Assembly (NCBI GenBank): GCA_037444685.1
Contig: JBBILX010000002.1
Coordinates: 1-64,000 of the forward strand
Direction of reading: 5' to 3'
Origin: UBA964 sp037444685
GTDB lineage: Bacteria; Pseudomonadota; Gammaproteobacteria; Steroidobacterales; Steroidobacteraceae
DNA: 64,000 nucleotides
This document shows, piece by piece, positions 7,104 through 16,564 of this stretch. The notes beneath the pieces were generated by a model that had not been told where the DNA came from, did not search any database, and saw nothing but the letters and a program-made list of their open reading frames with translations. How positions within the stretch are numbered: the stretch's first letter is position 1; every line of letters starts with the position of its first letter. The position numbers and the translations under genes are program-made.

Positions 7104-8957
7104 TTGGACTTCAAGGGATTTGTACCTTCGCGGATCCTCGGTGCTGGAGCGCGCGGGCTTGCAAAAGCCGGCCTGAAAGACAGCCGCTCGGTCGACCCGA
7201 CTAGCGAGAGTACCGGCAGCATTCTAAGCACGCTAGGCACCGCGCCAAGTCGAGCGATCGAGGATTGGTTATGTGCGTTCGTGCATGGGACTCCCCGTTG
7301 GCACTCTTCGGAATCGAGCCCAGCCAGCTCGGAGCCCGCGTCTTTGGTTCTCGCGGCCTATCGGCGGTTTGGGTGCCCGGACTTCTTGAGCCGCCTTGCT
7401 GGGGCTTTCTCGCTTGCGGTGATCGACGTCTCAAAAGGCGTGGTCGTGCTGGCGGTGGACCGGATGGGGATCGGTCGTCTGGTCTACCGAGCGACGCCGG
7501 ATGGTCTTGCGTTCTCGACTTCGGTCGCGGCCGTGGTGGATGTCTCGGGGGTGCCGACCGAGCTCGATGCTCAGAGCATCTACAACTACCTTTTCCTCCA
7601 CATGGTCCCAGCGCCGGACACGATCTATGCTGGCGTGCGAAAGCTACCGGCTGCGACGTTCGCCCAATATCAGCGAGGTCGTCTCGAAATTCAGCGATAT
7701 TGGATGCCGCGGTTTACCGAGACGACGAAGGCCTCTTTTGCCGAACTCCGGCGCGAGCTGCGCTTCGCACTGAATACGGCCGTGCGGCGATGCGCGCCGG
7801 ACGAGCGCACCGGTGCATTTCTGAGCGGAGGACTGGACAGCTCAACGGTCGCAGGGGTGCTCAGCCTGCTCGAGCCCGGCGGTGCCCAGACGTTCTCGAT
7901 CGGCTTCGGTGAGGAAGCCTACGATGAACTCCGCTTCGCCCGGATCGCGGTCCGTCACTTCGGATGCCACTCCCACGAACACGAAGCAACGCCGGCCGAT
8001 ATCGTTCGGACCTTTTCACGCATAGCGTCCGCTTATGATGAGCCTTTCGGAAACTCATCGGCGGTACCAACGCTGCTCTGTGCCGAACTCGCCGCGAGTC
8101 ATGGTGTAACACATCTTCTGGCTGGAGACGGCGGGGACGAGTTGTTTGCCGGCAACGAGCGCTACGCGAAGCAGCTTCTGTTTGAAAGCTATTATCGCTT
8201 GCCGGGATGGGCGCGAAGCGCATTCGTGGAACCTCTCGTCAAACGCATCAACGCAGAGACGGGATTCACGCCATTGAGGAAGATTCGCAGTTTCGTCGAT
8301 CAGGCGCGGATACGCCTTCCGAGTCGTCTCGAGACGTGGAATTTCATGTACCGAAATGGTAATGTCAGAATTCTCGACCCAGACTTTTTGTCCGGTGTCG
8401 ATCCAGCGCGCACCCTTGCGCAACTGCAACAGCTCTTCGATTCAGCACCGTCCAATTCCGTGCAGGACAAGATGCTGTACTACGATTGGCAGTTGACACT
8501 CGCCGACAACGACCTCCGCAAGGTCTGCACGATGTGCGACCTGGCTGGTGTACGGGTCTCTTTTCCAATGCTAGACGAGGCAGTGGTCGATCTCGCCGTG
8601 CGCGTTCCACCGAATATGCGCATGCGGGGCCTGCAGCTTCGCAGCTTCTACAAACAGGCGATGGAAGGGTTTCTACCGCGCCAGATCATTAAGAAGACCA
8701 AGCACGGCTTTGGTTTGCCGTTCGGCGTCTGGATGCACCGCGACGCAAGGCTGTCGCAGATGATCTTGGATTACCTTACGAGCCTCAAGTCGTGGCGAAT
8801 CGTGCGCTCGGACTTCCTGGATAATCTCGTCCAGCGCCACCGGGAGAGCCCGTCCAGCTACCTTGGATATCCCATATGGTCTTACGCGGTACTGTCGGCG
8901 TGGCTGGACAGTCATCGGAGGCGTCGTCCATCACAGCCATTGGGGTCGACACTTTAG
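7104..8957 (+). CDS. Asparagine-synthetase-like amidoligase lacking the glutaminase cysteine
   Basis: The product (617 residues) has a C-terminal ATP-pyrophosphatase domain with the PP-loop FLSGGLDSSTV near residues 238-248, YDEPFGNSSAVPT and LAGDGGDELFAG. The N-terminal part keeps the later strands of a class II amidotransferase (FSLAVID, VDRMGIGRLVY), but the catalytic MCG start is absent. The frame opens only 12 bases before the TTG start at 7104 and encodes no Cys there. Glutamine-derived ammonia is therefore unlikely. Free ammonia or another amine, as in beta-lactam synthetase or lasso-peptide cyclases, is possible. It is transcribed away from the carrier-protein operon and ends nine bases from a convergent deacetylase gene. 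Confidence 0.7.
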   Translation: MDFKGFVPSRILGAGARGLAKAGLKDSRSVDPTSESTGSILSTLGTAPSRAIEDWLCAFVHGTPRWHSSESSPASSEPASLVLAAYRRFGCPDFLSRLAGAFSLAVIDVSKGVVVLAVDRMGIGRLVYRATPDGLAFSTSVAAVVDVSGVPTELDAQSIYNYLFLHMVPAPDTIYAGVRKLPAATFAQYQRGRLEIQRYWMPRFTETTKASFAELRRELRFALNTAVRRCAPDERTGAFLSGGLDSSTVAGVLSLLEPGGAQTFSIGFGEEAYDELRFARIAVRHFGCHSHEHEATPADIVRTFSRIASAYDEPFGNSSAVPTLLCAELAASHGVTHLLAGDGGDELFAGNERYAKQLLFESYYRLPGWARSAFVEPLVKRINAETGFTPLRKIRSFVDQARIRLPSRLETWNFMYRNGNVRILDPDFLSGVDPARTLAQLQQLFDSAPSNSVQDKMLYYDWQLTLADNDLRKVCTMCDLAGVRVSFPMLDEAVVDLAVRVPPNMRMRGLQLRSFYKQAMEGFLPRQIIKKTKHGFGLPFGVWMHRDARLSQMILDYLTSLKSWRIVRSDFLDNLVQRHRESPSSYLGYPIWSYAVLSAWLDSHRRRRPSQPLGSTL

Positions 8958-8966
8958 GCATCGAAG

Positions 8967-9917
8967 TCAATCAACAACGCAGGTTCTGAGCATTCGGCCG
9001 AAAAACGCGGCTTTGCTTCGCTCCCACGGGGCGAACCGAGGCAACTGCAGCGTGTCCGATGTGCGGCGGCCCGCCGCCCACCTTGTGCTCACAGCCACTT
9101 CAAAGCCGGTTGTCCTGACCATCTCGACATGCCGCTGATCGTAGTCCGCGCCAGGACGGCCATTGGGATAGGCGAAGCTGCAAGGTCTCCGTGCCGTCAG
9201 ATCCTGAAGCCATTGGTAGCAACCCCGAATCTCCTGCAGAGCTGTAGCGTCATCGATCTGCGAAAGGATGGGGTGACTGACCGTGTGCCCTCCGACGTCG
9301 AAGCCCAGGCCCACGAGCGTACGGACCATTTCCGTTGTCAACATGTGCCGCCTCGTTTCGGCCGTTCCCGTAGCCGCCCGGTGCAGATCGATCGCGCTTA
9401 GCCAGCGTCGCTCTGGCGGCAAGTACTTCAACGCGTCGAGCAGTCTAGCAGCGAAGGTCGCTGGATCCGTCTTCGGCAGCGTTGCCGTCGCGATACCCGC
9501 AACGGCGGTATCGAGTTCGACTCCGCAACATCTGACGGCATCGAGGACGATGTCGTTCCACATGATTCCATTGCGGACGGCGTCCACGGCGACAAAGACG
9601 GTCGCCGGTAACCCGAGTTGCAATAGTACCGGGACGGCGTTCTCAAGATTGTCGGCATATCCGTCATCGAACGTCAGACATGCCGCCCGGGCCGGCAAAG
9701 TGCCCCGACGCAAGTGTCTAGCTGCTTCCGCCAACGGAAGCACGTTGCAGGACTCGGCAATCCACCGCGCCATACGACCGAAATCGGCAACGTCCGGCTC
9801 GCCAGGAAGTAGGGGATCAGGGCGAGAGAGCACCCTGTGGAAGGTGAACACGAGTAACCGTCCGCGCACACCGCCCGGGCTCAGGCCAGCATGCAGAAGA
9901 CGCATCAGCCTGCTCAT
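8967..9917 (-). CDS. Polysaccharide deacetylase (NodB/CE4 family)
   Basis: A 316-residue CE4 deacetylase. Metal and catalytic motifs are visible: TFDDGYADN near residues 82-90, a region with HTVSHP near 209, and SFAYPNGRPGADY near 255. It would remove N-acetyl groups from glycan in or outside the envelope. The start overlaps the preceding glycosyltransferase stop by four bases (ATGA at 9917-9914). It is the last gene of the long XrtA polycistron. No clear signal peptide is visible, which is common in this family when it works on lipid-linked intermediates. Confidence 0.8.
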   Translation of the reverse strand: MSRLMRLLHAGLSPGGVRGRLLVFTFHRVLSRPDPLLPGEPDVADFGRMARWIAESCNVLPLAEAARHLRRGTLPARAACLTFDDGYADNLENAVPVLLQLGLPATVFVAVDAVRNGIMWNDIVLDAVRCCGVELDTAVAGIATATLPKTDPATFAARLLDALKYLPPERRWLSAIDLHRAATGTAETRRHMLTTEMVRTLVGLGFDVGGHTVSHPILSQIDDATALQEIRGCYQWLQDLTARRPCSFAYPNGRPGADYDQRHVEMVRTTGFEVAVSTRWAAGRRTSDTLQLPRFAPWERSKAAFFGRMLRTCVVD

Positions 9918-11080
9918 CTAGCCGTCCCACGGCGCATGACGAGCTGACAACCGATTGTGGCGACCCTTGCCGCATTGTCGTCCCAGGTCAACCTGCGCTC
10001 GAATATCCGCTTCGCGGCTGCAAGACCTAAGCGGTGACGCAGATCGGAGTCCCTCCACAGCGCGTCCAGCGCCACCTCCAGTGATTCCGGGGTGGCAGGC
10101 TCGAATAGTATGGCGTGAACACCGTCATCCACGATCTCCATGATATTGGGCGAGCGAGGCGCGACGATCGCCTTGCCGCAGGCCATGTACTCGAAGAGTT
10201 TCAATGGCGAGGCGTATTCGACCACCGCAGGCTGCAAGGCAATGTCGAAAGCATGAATGTAATCCGCCACTTCGTCCCGGGAAACGATTCCCGTAACCGT
10301 GAGTGAATCCTCCACACCAAGCTGCCGAGCAAGTTGCTCGAGTTCGATCCGCACCGGGCCATCGCCGACCAACAGCAGGTGGAGGTCGCCATCCCGCCGC
10401 CGTGCAATGTAACGAAGTACCCGATCGAGGCCGTGCCAGGCGCGCGCGAAGCCAACGAAGCCTAGGATGAACTTTGCAGACAGGCCCATGCGGCGGCGAA
10501 GAGCTGCACCCCTTTCAGGCTCTCCGAACTTCTTCTGGTCAATGCCGTTGTGAACGACTTCTATCCTGCTGGCCGGAACGCCAGTCGCCCTGACGCGATG
10601 TGCCAGTACGTCGGTGACTGGCAAGACATGGTCTACAGATCGCCACACAAACGATTCGCTCCAGCGCGCGAGTACCTTCAGGCTGATACCGTCGAACTTG
10701 GCGCGCTCCTCGAAGAGCGGCGCGTTGACCTCGAGGACGATGGGAATCCGCAGGAGTCGCGCTGCCCAGACCCCGGCTGGGAAGAACAGGTTGTACCTCT
10801 CATAGACGAAATCCGGCTTCTCTCGGACGATTGCCCAGCAGATTCGCACGAATGCGGGAATCGTGTAGAGCGACTCGATCGTCTCGTAAACAGCTTTTGG
10901 CAATCGGCGTTTTAGGTGCTCGACGATTCCAGAACTGGCGCCAAAGCTCGCCGTAGAAAGATGTCCTGGACCGACCAGTGCAACTTCGTGTCCCGCCCTG
11001 CGGAATGCCGCAACAAGCTCCTCGAGATGGACGAACTGTCCATCCTTGGAGCGAATTCGGTGATGACAAAGTATCTTCAC
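9914..11080 (-). CDS. Glycosyltransferase family 4
   Basis: Start set at GTG 11080 because GTGA overlaps the preceding stop by four bases and the product then begins VKILCHHRIRSKDGQFVHLEEL, a normal GT4 N-terminus with the acceptor-binding loop. The 388-residue GT-B enzyme has VVHNGID near 205, a nucleotide-sugar-binding segment LLLVGDGPVR, and EYASPLKLFEYMACGKAIVA with the EX7E-type glutamates near 315. It would add one sugar to the growing lipid-linked repeat on the cytoplasmic face. Donor unknown. Confidence 0.8.
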   Translation of the reverse strand: MKILCHHRIRSKDGQFVHLEELVAAFRRAGHEVALVGPGHLSTASFGASSGIVEHLKRRLPKAVYETIESLYTIPAFVRICWAIVREKPDFVYERYNLFFPAGVWAARLLRIPIVLEVNAPLFEERAKFDGISLKVLARWSESFVWRSVDHVLPVTDVLAHRVRATGVPASRIEVVHNGIDQKKFGEPERGAALRRRMGLSAKFILGFVGFARAWHGLDRVLRYIARRRDGDLHLLLVGDGPVRIELEQLARQLGVEDSLTVTGIVSRDEVADYIHAFDIALQPAVVEYASPLKLFEYMACGKAIVAPRSPNIMEIVDDGVHAILFEPATPESLEVALDALWRDSDLRHRLGLAAAKRIFERRLTWDDNAARVATIGCQLVMRRGTAR

Positions 11081-12273
11081 GCCGCTCGACCCGCCACGCG
11101 ACGAAACACCTCTATCTGGCCCGCCGTGGTCACAGCCCAACTGAATGCTTCGGCATGTCGACGGGTGTCGTCCCGGCGCGGCGGCGCGCTGAGGAGCGAC
11201 TCACATGCCGCCGCCAATGCCATCGGCGTTTGCTCCCGGACAAGCACGCCGGCAGCCGGTGTGGTAACGACCTCAGGCGATCCGCCAACCGCGGTCGCGA
11301 TGACCGGCGTGCCGCAGGCCAAAGACTCCAGCAGCACGTTCGCCATGCCCTCGCTCCTGGACGGCAAGATCAGGGCATCGGCGGCGCAGTAAAGCTCCGG
11401 AAGGCACTGCTGCGGCCGTTCGCCGAGCAGCTCTATCCTGTCCGCGACTCCCAAAGACCGCGCGACGCTCAATAGCTCGTCGCGTAATGGTCCATCACCG
11501 ACAACGACCAGCCTCACATCGCGCCCTAGCCGACTGATCGCCTTTATGGCGAGCTTGTGGCCTTTTCCATTCACGAGGCGCCCGACCATCAGCAATATCC
11601 TGTCGTGCCACTTGAGTCGCTCCCGGGCCCTGGTGCGGTCGCACGGTTTGAACCTTGCAAGATCAACGCCATTGCGTAATGTGATCGTCTTCGCCGGGTC
11701 CGCGCCAATGTTGATCATCTCGCGACGTAGTGCCTCGGACACCGTGATAGTTGCCGTCGCTGCATGGCTGGTCCACCGGATGATCCTTCGCGCTGTGCGG
11801 AGCCGTCCGATCACATTGATGTCGCTGCCTCTGGCGGTCGCTACCACGGGAACTCTGGCCCATCGACCCAGCAGCACTGCGGCAACGCAGTCAGGGAAAT
11901 AGTAGTGGGCGTCGATCAAATGAAAGTCGAAGCCGCGACGGCGCAACTGCATCACCGATCGCCAACACGCCAAAGCAAGCGTGACGGGCGACAAGTACAT
12001 TCCAACCTTCGGCAGGACTGGGTATCGCGGATGCAAAACCGTCCGTCCATTCCAGGTGCTTGTAGCAGGAACCCGAGCAAATCTCGCATATCGGCCGAAT
12101 CGCGGATTCGCACTCGGAAACCACGGTACTGGTGAGACGATCTGTACCTCCACCGTTCCCTCAGCTAGCAGGTGCTTCAGTCTCTCCGCCACGAAAAGAC
12201 CGTGTCCAGGCATCGCCTCATTTGGAAAGAGTGTCGTGAATACGAGAGTGCGGACAGGCGCGCCGGAACTCAT
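11077..12273 (-). CDS. Glycosyltransferase family 4
   Basis: A 398-residue GT-B enzyme beginning MSSGAPVRTLVFTTLFPN; this start overlaps the asnB stop by four bases. Motifs: a PGHGLFVAERL acceptor-side loop, ARGSDINVIGR near 130, TLRNGVDLARF near 190, LVVVGDGPLRDEL near 240 and SRSEGMANVLLESLACGTPVIA near 285 (EX7E). It resembles retaining transferases of exopolysaccharide and teichuronic-type clusters. It works with the downstream GT4 and the two XrtA-type sugar transferases in building one repeat unit. Confidence 0.8.
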   Translation of the reverse strand: MSSGAPVRTLVFTTLFPNEAMPGHGLFVAERLKHLLAEGTVEVQIVSPVPWFPSANPRFGRYARFARVPATSTWNGRTVLHPRYPVLPKVGMYLSPVTLALACWRSVMQLRRRGFDFHLIDAHYYFPDCVAAVLLGRWARVPVVATARGSDINVIGRLRTARRIIRWTSHAATATITVSEALRREMINIGADPAKTITLRNGVDLARFKPCDRTRARERLKWHDRILLMVGRLVNGKGHKLAIKAISRLGRDVRLVVVGDGPLRDELLSVARSLGVADRIELLGERPQQCLPELYCAADALILPSRSEGMANVLLESLACGTPVIATAVGGSPEVVTTPAAGVLVREQTPMALAAACESLLSAPPRRDDTRRHAEAFSWAVTTAGQIEVFRRVAGRAA

Positions 12274-14162
12274 CTCGCAATTACCTTGCGCAGAACACCA
12301 TCGAACATCAGTAGCGCCCATAGCGTTGCGCTGTGATCCCATCGACCCGCCTGGTGTTGACGCACGAATTGTGAGATAAATCCGATATCAAATAAGTCGC
12401 TCTGCCGGAGACTGGAATCCGAGACGAGATACTCTAGCCGATCCGCAAGCGCTCCGCGAAACCAGCTGGCGATCGGCACCGCGAACCCCATCTTTTCGCG
12501 ATACAAAATGTCGTTAGGGAGGATTCGCTCGAGGGCTTTCTTGAGCATGTACTTACCCTCACGATCGTGAAGCTTGAGTCCGGGCTGCAACCGCGACGCC
12601 CAATCGACGAATGTATGGTCAAGAAGTGGCACCCGAACCTCGAGTGAATGCGCCATCGAGGCCCGGTCCACCTTTACGAGGATGTCCCCTGGGAGATATG
12701 TCTTTAAGTCGATGTACTGCACCAGCGACAGCGGATCTCTTCTTGGTGCGCTGTCAGCATGCGAGCGCAACACTTCGATCGCGCTGTAGGGCCCAAGGGT
12801 TGCCTGGAAGTCCCTCGAGAAGAGGCGCTTGCGAAACTCAGCGCCCAGTATCGAGACACTATCGAAATAGCCGGCCAGGCTGTCCCGTCCCAGCGATTGG
12901 AGCGTGGACTTGGCCCTCAGGTATCGGGGCGCCCATGCCAGTTTCGGATACAGACGACCCAGCGTTCCGAAGACTGGGCGTCTAAACCAATATGGGAGAG
13001 CCGAGCGCACCTTTTCCTCGTAGACGTGCCATCTGTAACGTCGATAGCCAGCGAAGACTTCGTCTCCACCGTCGCCGGAGAGTGCCACCGTGACATGACG
13101 TCGCGCTAATTCGCACACGCGATAGGTCGGGATCGCCGAACTGTCTGCAAAGGGCTCGTCGTAGACACTTACCAAGGTGTCAAGCAGATCGAAGTCATCC
13201 GTGTCCACTTGCTCGACGTGATGTTCGGTGCCAAATCGCGCGGCAACTCTCGCAGCGTACTGCGACTCGTTGAATTGGGGGTCACCGAAGGATATTGAAC
13301 ACGTCTTTACTGGTTCTTTGCTTATGCCCGCCATAAGCGCGACGACGGCACTCGAATCTACACCGCCGGAGAGGAATGCGCCGAGCGGCACGTCGGAGAT
13401 GAGCCGGCACTCGATCGCAGCTTGCAGGCGCCGCAGCAGGTTCGACTCGAGATTGGTGTTGTGCAGATTCTCAGGGTCCCCAAATGACACGTCCCAGTAG
13501 CGACGAAGCCTCGGCGCCGATCCTCTGGCTATGGTCAGGTAATGGGCCGGCGGTAGCTTGCGCACAGACTTGAGAATGGAGCGGGGATCCGGCACGTAGC
13601 CGAAGGCGAAATACTCTTCGATTGCCTGCTCATCGAGCGCACGGTCGATTGAGGAAACCTGGAGGAGTGCCTTCAGCTCTGACGCGAGGTACAGCCAGCC
13701 CTCTGGTGTCTGTGCATAATAGAGCGGCTTCTCACCGAGTCGGTCACGCGCCGCGAACAGCGTCTTCTGACGCGCATCCCAAAGCGCGAACGCGAACATG
13801 CCGTTGAAATGCTCGACACAGCGCTCGCCCCACTCCTCCCACGCGTGGACGATGACTTCGGTGTCGCATCTAGTCCTGAAGGTGTGCCCCCGCTGGGCCA
13901 GTACTTTCTCAAGGTCGGGGAAGTTGTATATCTCGCCGTTGAACGAAACAACGACCGAACCGTCTTCGTTGTAGAGCGGTTGGCGCCCTCCTGCAAGATC
14001 GATGATGGCGAGGCGCCGATGTCCAAGTCCCACTCCGGGAGCGAAGTGGAATCCCTCGCCGTCCGGACCCCGATGTGCAATCGACGCATTCATGGATCGA
14101 AGCAGACGTTCGTCCGGCGGCCGTTCGGCGACGACATCCACGATAGCTGTTATTCCGCACAT
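12270..14162 (-). CDS. asnB: Asparagine synthase (glutamine-hydrolysing), XrtA-associated amidotransferase
   Basis: Full-length (630 residues) class II amidotransferase. The mature N-terminus is Cys2 (MCGITAIVD), and the glutaminase domain has HRGPDGEG, GHRRLAIIDL and FNGEIYN. The synthetase domain has the PP-loop FLSGGVDSSAVVA near 255 and LSGDGGDEVFAGYRRY near 350. It fits the amidotransferase always seen in exosortase A loci (TIGR03108 type), proposed to amidate a uronic acid or peptide substituent on the polysaccharide. It lies 60 bases after the sugar transferase gene. It contrasts with the Cys-less paralogue at 7104. Confidence 0.9.
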   Translation of the reverse strand: MCGITAIVDVVAERPPDERLLRSMNASIAHRGPDGEGFHFAPGVGLGHRRLAIIDLAGGRQPLYNEDGSVVVSFNGEIYNFPDLEKVLAQRGHTFRTRCDTEVIVHAWEEWGERCVEHFNGMFAFALWDARQKTLFAARDRLGEKPLYYAQTPEGWLYLASELKALLQVSSIDRALDEQAIEEYFAFGYVPDPRSILKSVRKLPPAHYLTIARGSAPRLRRYWDVSFGDPENLHNTNLESNLLRRLQAAIECRLISDVPLGAFLSGGVDSSAVVALMAGISKEPVKTCSISFGDPQFNESQYAARVAARFGTEHHVEQVDTDDFDLLDTLVSVYDEPFADSSAIPTYRVCELARRHVTVALSGDGGDEVFAGYRRYRWHVYEEKVRSALPYWFRRPVFGTLGRLYPKLAWAPRYLRAKSTLQSLGRDSLAGYFDSVSILGAEFRKRLFSRDFQATLGPYSAIEVLRSHADSAPRRDPLSLVQYIDLKTYLPGDILVKVDRASMAHSLEVRVPLLDHTFVDWASRLQPGLKLHDREGKYMLKKALERILPNDILYREKMGFAVPIASWFRGALADRLEYLVSDSSLRQSDLFDIGFISQFVRQHQAGRWDHSATLWALLMFDGVLRKVIAR

Positions 14163-14222
14163 GCTCGCGCCTGATCGCCAATGTTCAAATTTCTTCTGAC
14201 TCGTCGCTCGAAGGATCCACCA

Positions 14223-15368
14223 TCACAGCGCCATGACCTCATCGTAGAAACCCAGGTAGCGGCGTGTCATCGCCTCGAGGCTGAAATTCTGCACTACGTG
14301 CGCGCGGCCCATGGTGCCGTGCACACGGCGCTGTTTCGGATCTGTGACATAGTCCCGAAGCGCCGCCGCCAGCGCCTCGGGATTCTGGGCGGGCACTAGG
14401 CGACCAGTGATACCTTCTCGGACGAGCTCCGGGTTTCCCCCGACCCTGGACGCCACTACTGGCAGACCGGTCGCCATGGCTTCCAGTATCGTGTTGGAGA
14501 TGCCCTCGTTTAGAGACGGAAGCGCGAAGACGTCGAGGCTTCGAAGCAGGTCCGGAGTATCGTGCCGCTCTCCCGCAAACCACACACGCCCCACGAGACC
14601 CAGCTCGCCCGTCAGCCCCTCCAACACCCTCCTCGCGGGCCCGGCGCCGGCAATCACGAGCCGCAGCCGAGGCGCGAGGGTCAGCTCCCAATCCAAGAGC
14701 AGGCGCAGCGCCCGAAGCAAGCTGGCCTGATCTTTCACCGGATCGAGCCGGCCCAGGGTACCGATCACGACAGGAGGGTCGCCAGCGTCCAGCGCCCATG
14801 GCCGATCGGCCGCCTGAGGGCCTTCAGGGGTGAAGCGCTTGCTGTCCACGCCGCTGTATATCTGGCAGATACGGTAAGCCGGCACACCAACCTCTCGCTC
14901 GAGCCAGCGGGCGATGTCCAGCGACATTGCGACGTAGCGCTGGATGAGCGGCCGACAGGCTTGGCGGATCCTCAGACTGCGTGGCTTCAAACCGCGTGGA
15001 TCGTCCGCCTCCCAGCCATGCTCGCCATGCACACGCCTCGGCACGCCCGCCAGCGCGCCGACCCACTGCATGTCCACTGTGCCGAGGTTGCGGGTGTGCA
15101 GAATGTCTGGCGCATGACGGCGCAGCCGCCGCCACATTCGCAGGTATACGGCTGGGTCCTTGCCAGACTGCTTGTCGAGTGAGATCACCTCGACGTCGGA
15201 CCGCCGGATTCGGGCGCGGAAGCCATCGCTATAGCCTGACAAGCACAAAATCACGTGGCGATAACGGTCTGGAGGGATGCCGTTCACCAGATTGACGAGT
15301 CCATTCTCGAGTCCGCCCACGTCGAGACGGTGAATGACGTGGGCGATCAGGGGAGGGCGGCAGGTCAC
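14223..15368 (-). CDS. Sugar transferase, PEP-CTERM/EpsH1-associated (second type)
   Basis: GTG start at 15368, chosen because GTGA overlaps the preceding stop by four bases; the product then begins VTCRPPLIAHVIHRLDVGGLE, as in the XrtA sugar transferase family (TIGR03088 type). The 381-residue GT4 enzyme has HTRNLGTVDMQW, HGEHGWEADDP, IYSGVD near 170, GTLGRLDPVKDQ near 200 and SLNEGISNTILEAMATGLPV near 300. It adds a sugar to the lipid-linked exopolysaccharide unit. Confidence 0.9.
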   Translation of the reverse strand: MTCRPPLIAHVIHRLDVGGLENGLVNLVNGIPPDRYRHVILCLSGYSDGFRARIRRSDVEVISLDKQSGKDPAVYLRMWRRLRRHAPDILHTRNLGTVDMQWVGALAGVPRRVHGEHGWEADDPRGLKPRSLRIRQACRPLIQRYVAMSLDIARWLEREVGVPAYRICQIYSGVDSKRFTPEGPQAADRPWALDAGDPPVVIGTLGRLDPVKDQASLLRALRLLLDWELTLAPRLRLVIAGAGPARRVLEGLTGELGLVGRVWFAGERHDTPDLLRSLDVFALPSLNEGISNTILEAMATGLPVVASRVGGNPELVREGITGRLVPAQNPEALAAALRDYVTDPKQRRVHGTMGRAHVVQNFSLEAMTRRYLGFYDEVMAL

Positions 15369-16564
15369 AAACGCCCCGCAACGATATCCGCGACACGATC
15401 GAGACTGCCCTGCCACCCAAATCGCTCGAGGACGAAACGTCGGCCCGAGTCATCGGCCACCGAGTCTTGCAACCTTCTGGCGATAATCTCCGCCATCCGC
15501 TTCGCGTCCGACTCGATCGCTATTCCAGAATCAGCCGCACCCGGAAGGCCCTGCACGGCGTTGTGGGTCGCGACTACCGGGCGCGCCATGGCCAGCGCCT
15601 CGAGTACCTTGTTCTGTACACCTCGCGCGATTCGCAGTGGCGCGACGACCATGGCTGCGTGTGCCAGATAAGGTCGGACGTCAGGCACGCGGCCGGTGAC
15701 CACAACCCCTGGCAGGGTCGCTAACGCGCGGACCTCCGGTACGGGATTCGAGCCGATAATCACAAAGCGAGCACTGGGCACCATGCTGCGGACCTTGGGG
15801 AGAATGTGCCGTGCAAACCACACTACTCCGTCCACGTTGGCGTGGTAGTCCATCGCACCAGTGAACACCAAGGAAGGCTGGTTACAGTTGAAGGGACTGT
15901 CGTAGGGCAGAGATGGATCGAAGTATGCAGTATCGACCCCGTTTGGAACGACGTGCACTCGGCGTAGAAGTGCGTCGTCTAGGTCCCCTAGCAGTTCCGC
16001 CTCAGCCTGCGAAACGACGAGCGTGGCATCGAACGATGCCAGAAAACGTCGCTCGGCCTCAGCCAGACGGGACGCCTCCCGGGAATACACCAGCGACATC
16101 GGCAGACGGTGCGACCTGGCGTATTGGCGCCACTTGTCTGAATCTACATCGCAGAAGTCGATTACCCGCCGGCCACCGGGCGCTAGGGCCACGTTCATTC
16201 CGTACTGCCCCATCGAGGAGGAGAACACGAACACGCCCGCCAGTGACCGGCGGCTGGCAAGGTCTGCCACCCAGCGAAGCAGGGCGCCGTCGCGATAGTA
16301 GGCCACGCTCAGAGCCTCCCCCCGCAGAAGCCCAGCAGTGCTAGCAAGCCGGCGCAGGCTGGGGTTCAGCGGCCGCAGACACACCTCGCCGCACAGGCGC
16401 CGCAGAGCCGCTTCATGCTCCCAGTCCGTGGGATCGTCCACGAAGGTGCCGAGATGCACCCGGTACCGTCCAGCGAGCGCCCGAAACAGGTGGTAGGACC
16501 TGATCTTGTCGCCTTTGTCGGGCGGATAAGGTATCCGGTGTGAGAGGAACAGCAGCTCTCTCAT
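15365..16564 (-). CDS. Sugar transferase, PEP-CTERM/EpsH1-associated (first type)
   Basis: The 399-residue product begins MRELLFLSHRIPYPPDKGDK, diagnostic of the TIGR03087-type XrtA sugar transferase. The start overlaps the FemAB-like gene stop by four bases (ATGA). Further motifs: RSYHLFRALA, DFCDVDSDKWRQYA near 145, VVPNGVDTAYF near 200, FTGAMDYHANVDG near 225 and GVQNKVLEALAMARPVVA near 315. A cytoplasmic GT-B enzyme that extends the repeat unit. Four-base overlaps on both sides show tight coupling with the neighbouring transferase and FemAB genes. Confidence 0.9.
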   Translation of the reverse strand: MRELLFLSHRIPYPPDKGDKIRSYHLFRALAGRYRVHLGTFVDDPTDWEHEAALRRLCGEVCLRPLNPSLRRLASTAGLLRGEALSVAYYRDGALLRWVADLASRRSLAGVFVFSSSMGQYGMNVALAPGGRRVIDFCDVDSDKWRQYARSHRLPMSLVYSREASRLAEAERRFLASFDATLVVSQAEAELLGDLDDALLRRVHVVPNGVDTAYFDPSLPYDSPFNCNQPSLVFTGAMDYHANVDGVVWFARHILPKVRSMVPSARFVIIGSNPVPEVRALATLPGVVVTGRVPDVRPYLAHAAMVVAPLRIARGVQNKVLEALAMARPVVATHNAVQGLPGAADSGIAIESDAKRMAEIIARRLQDSVADDSGRRFVLERFGWQGSLDRVADIVAGRL

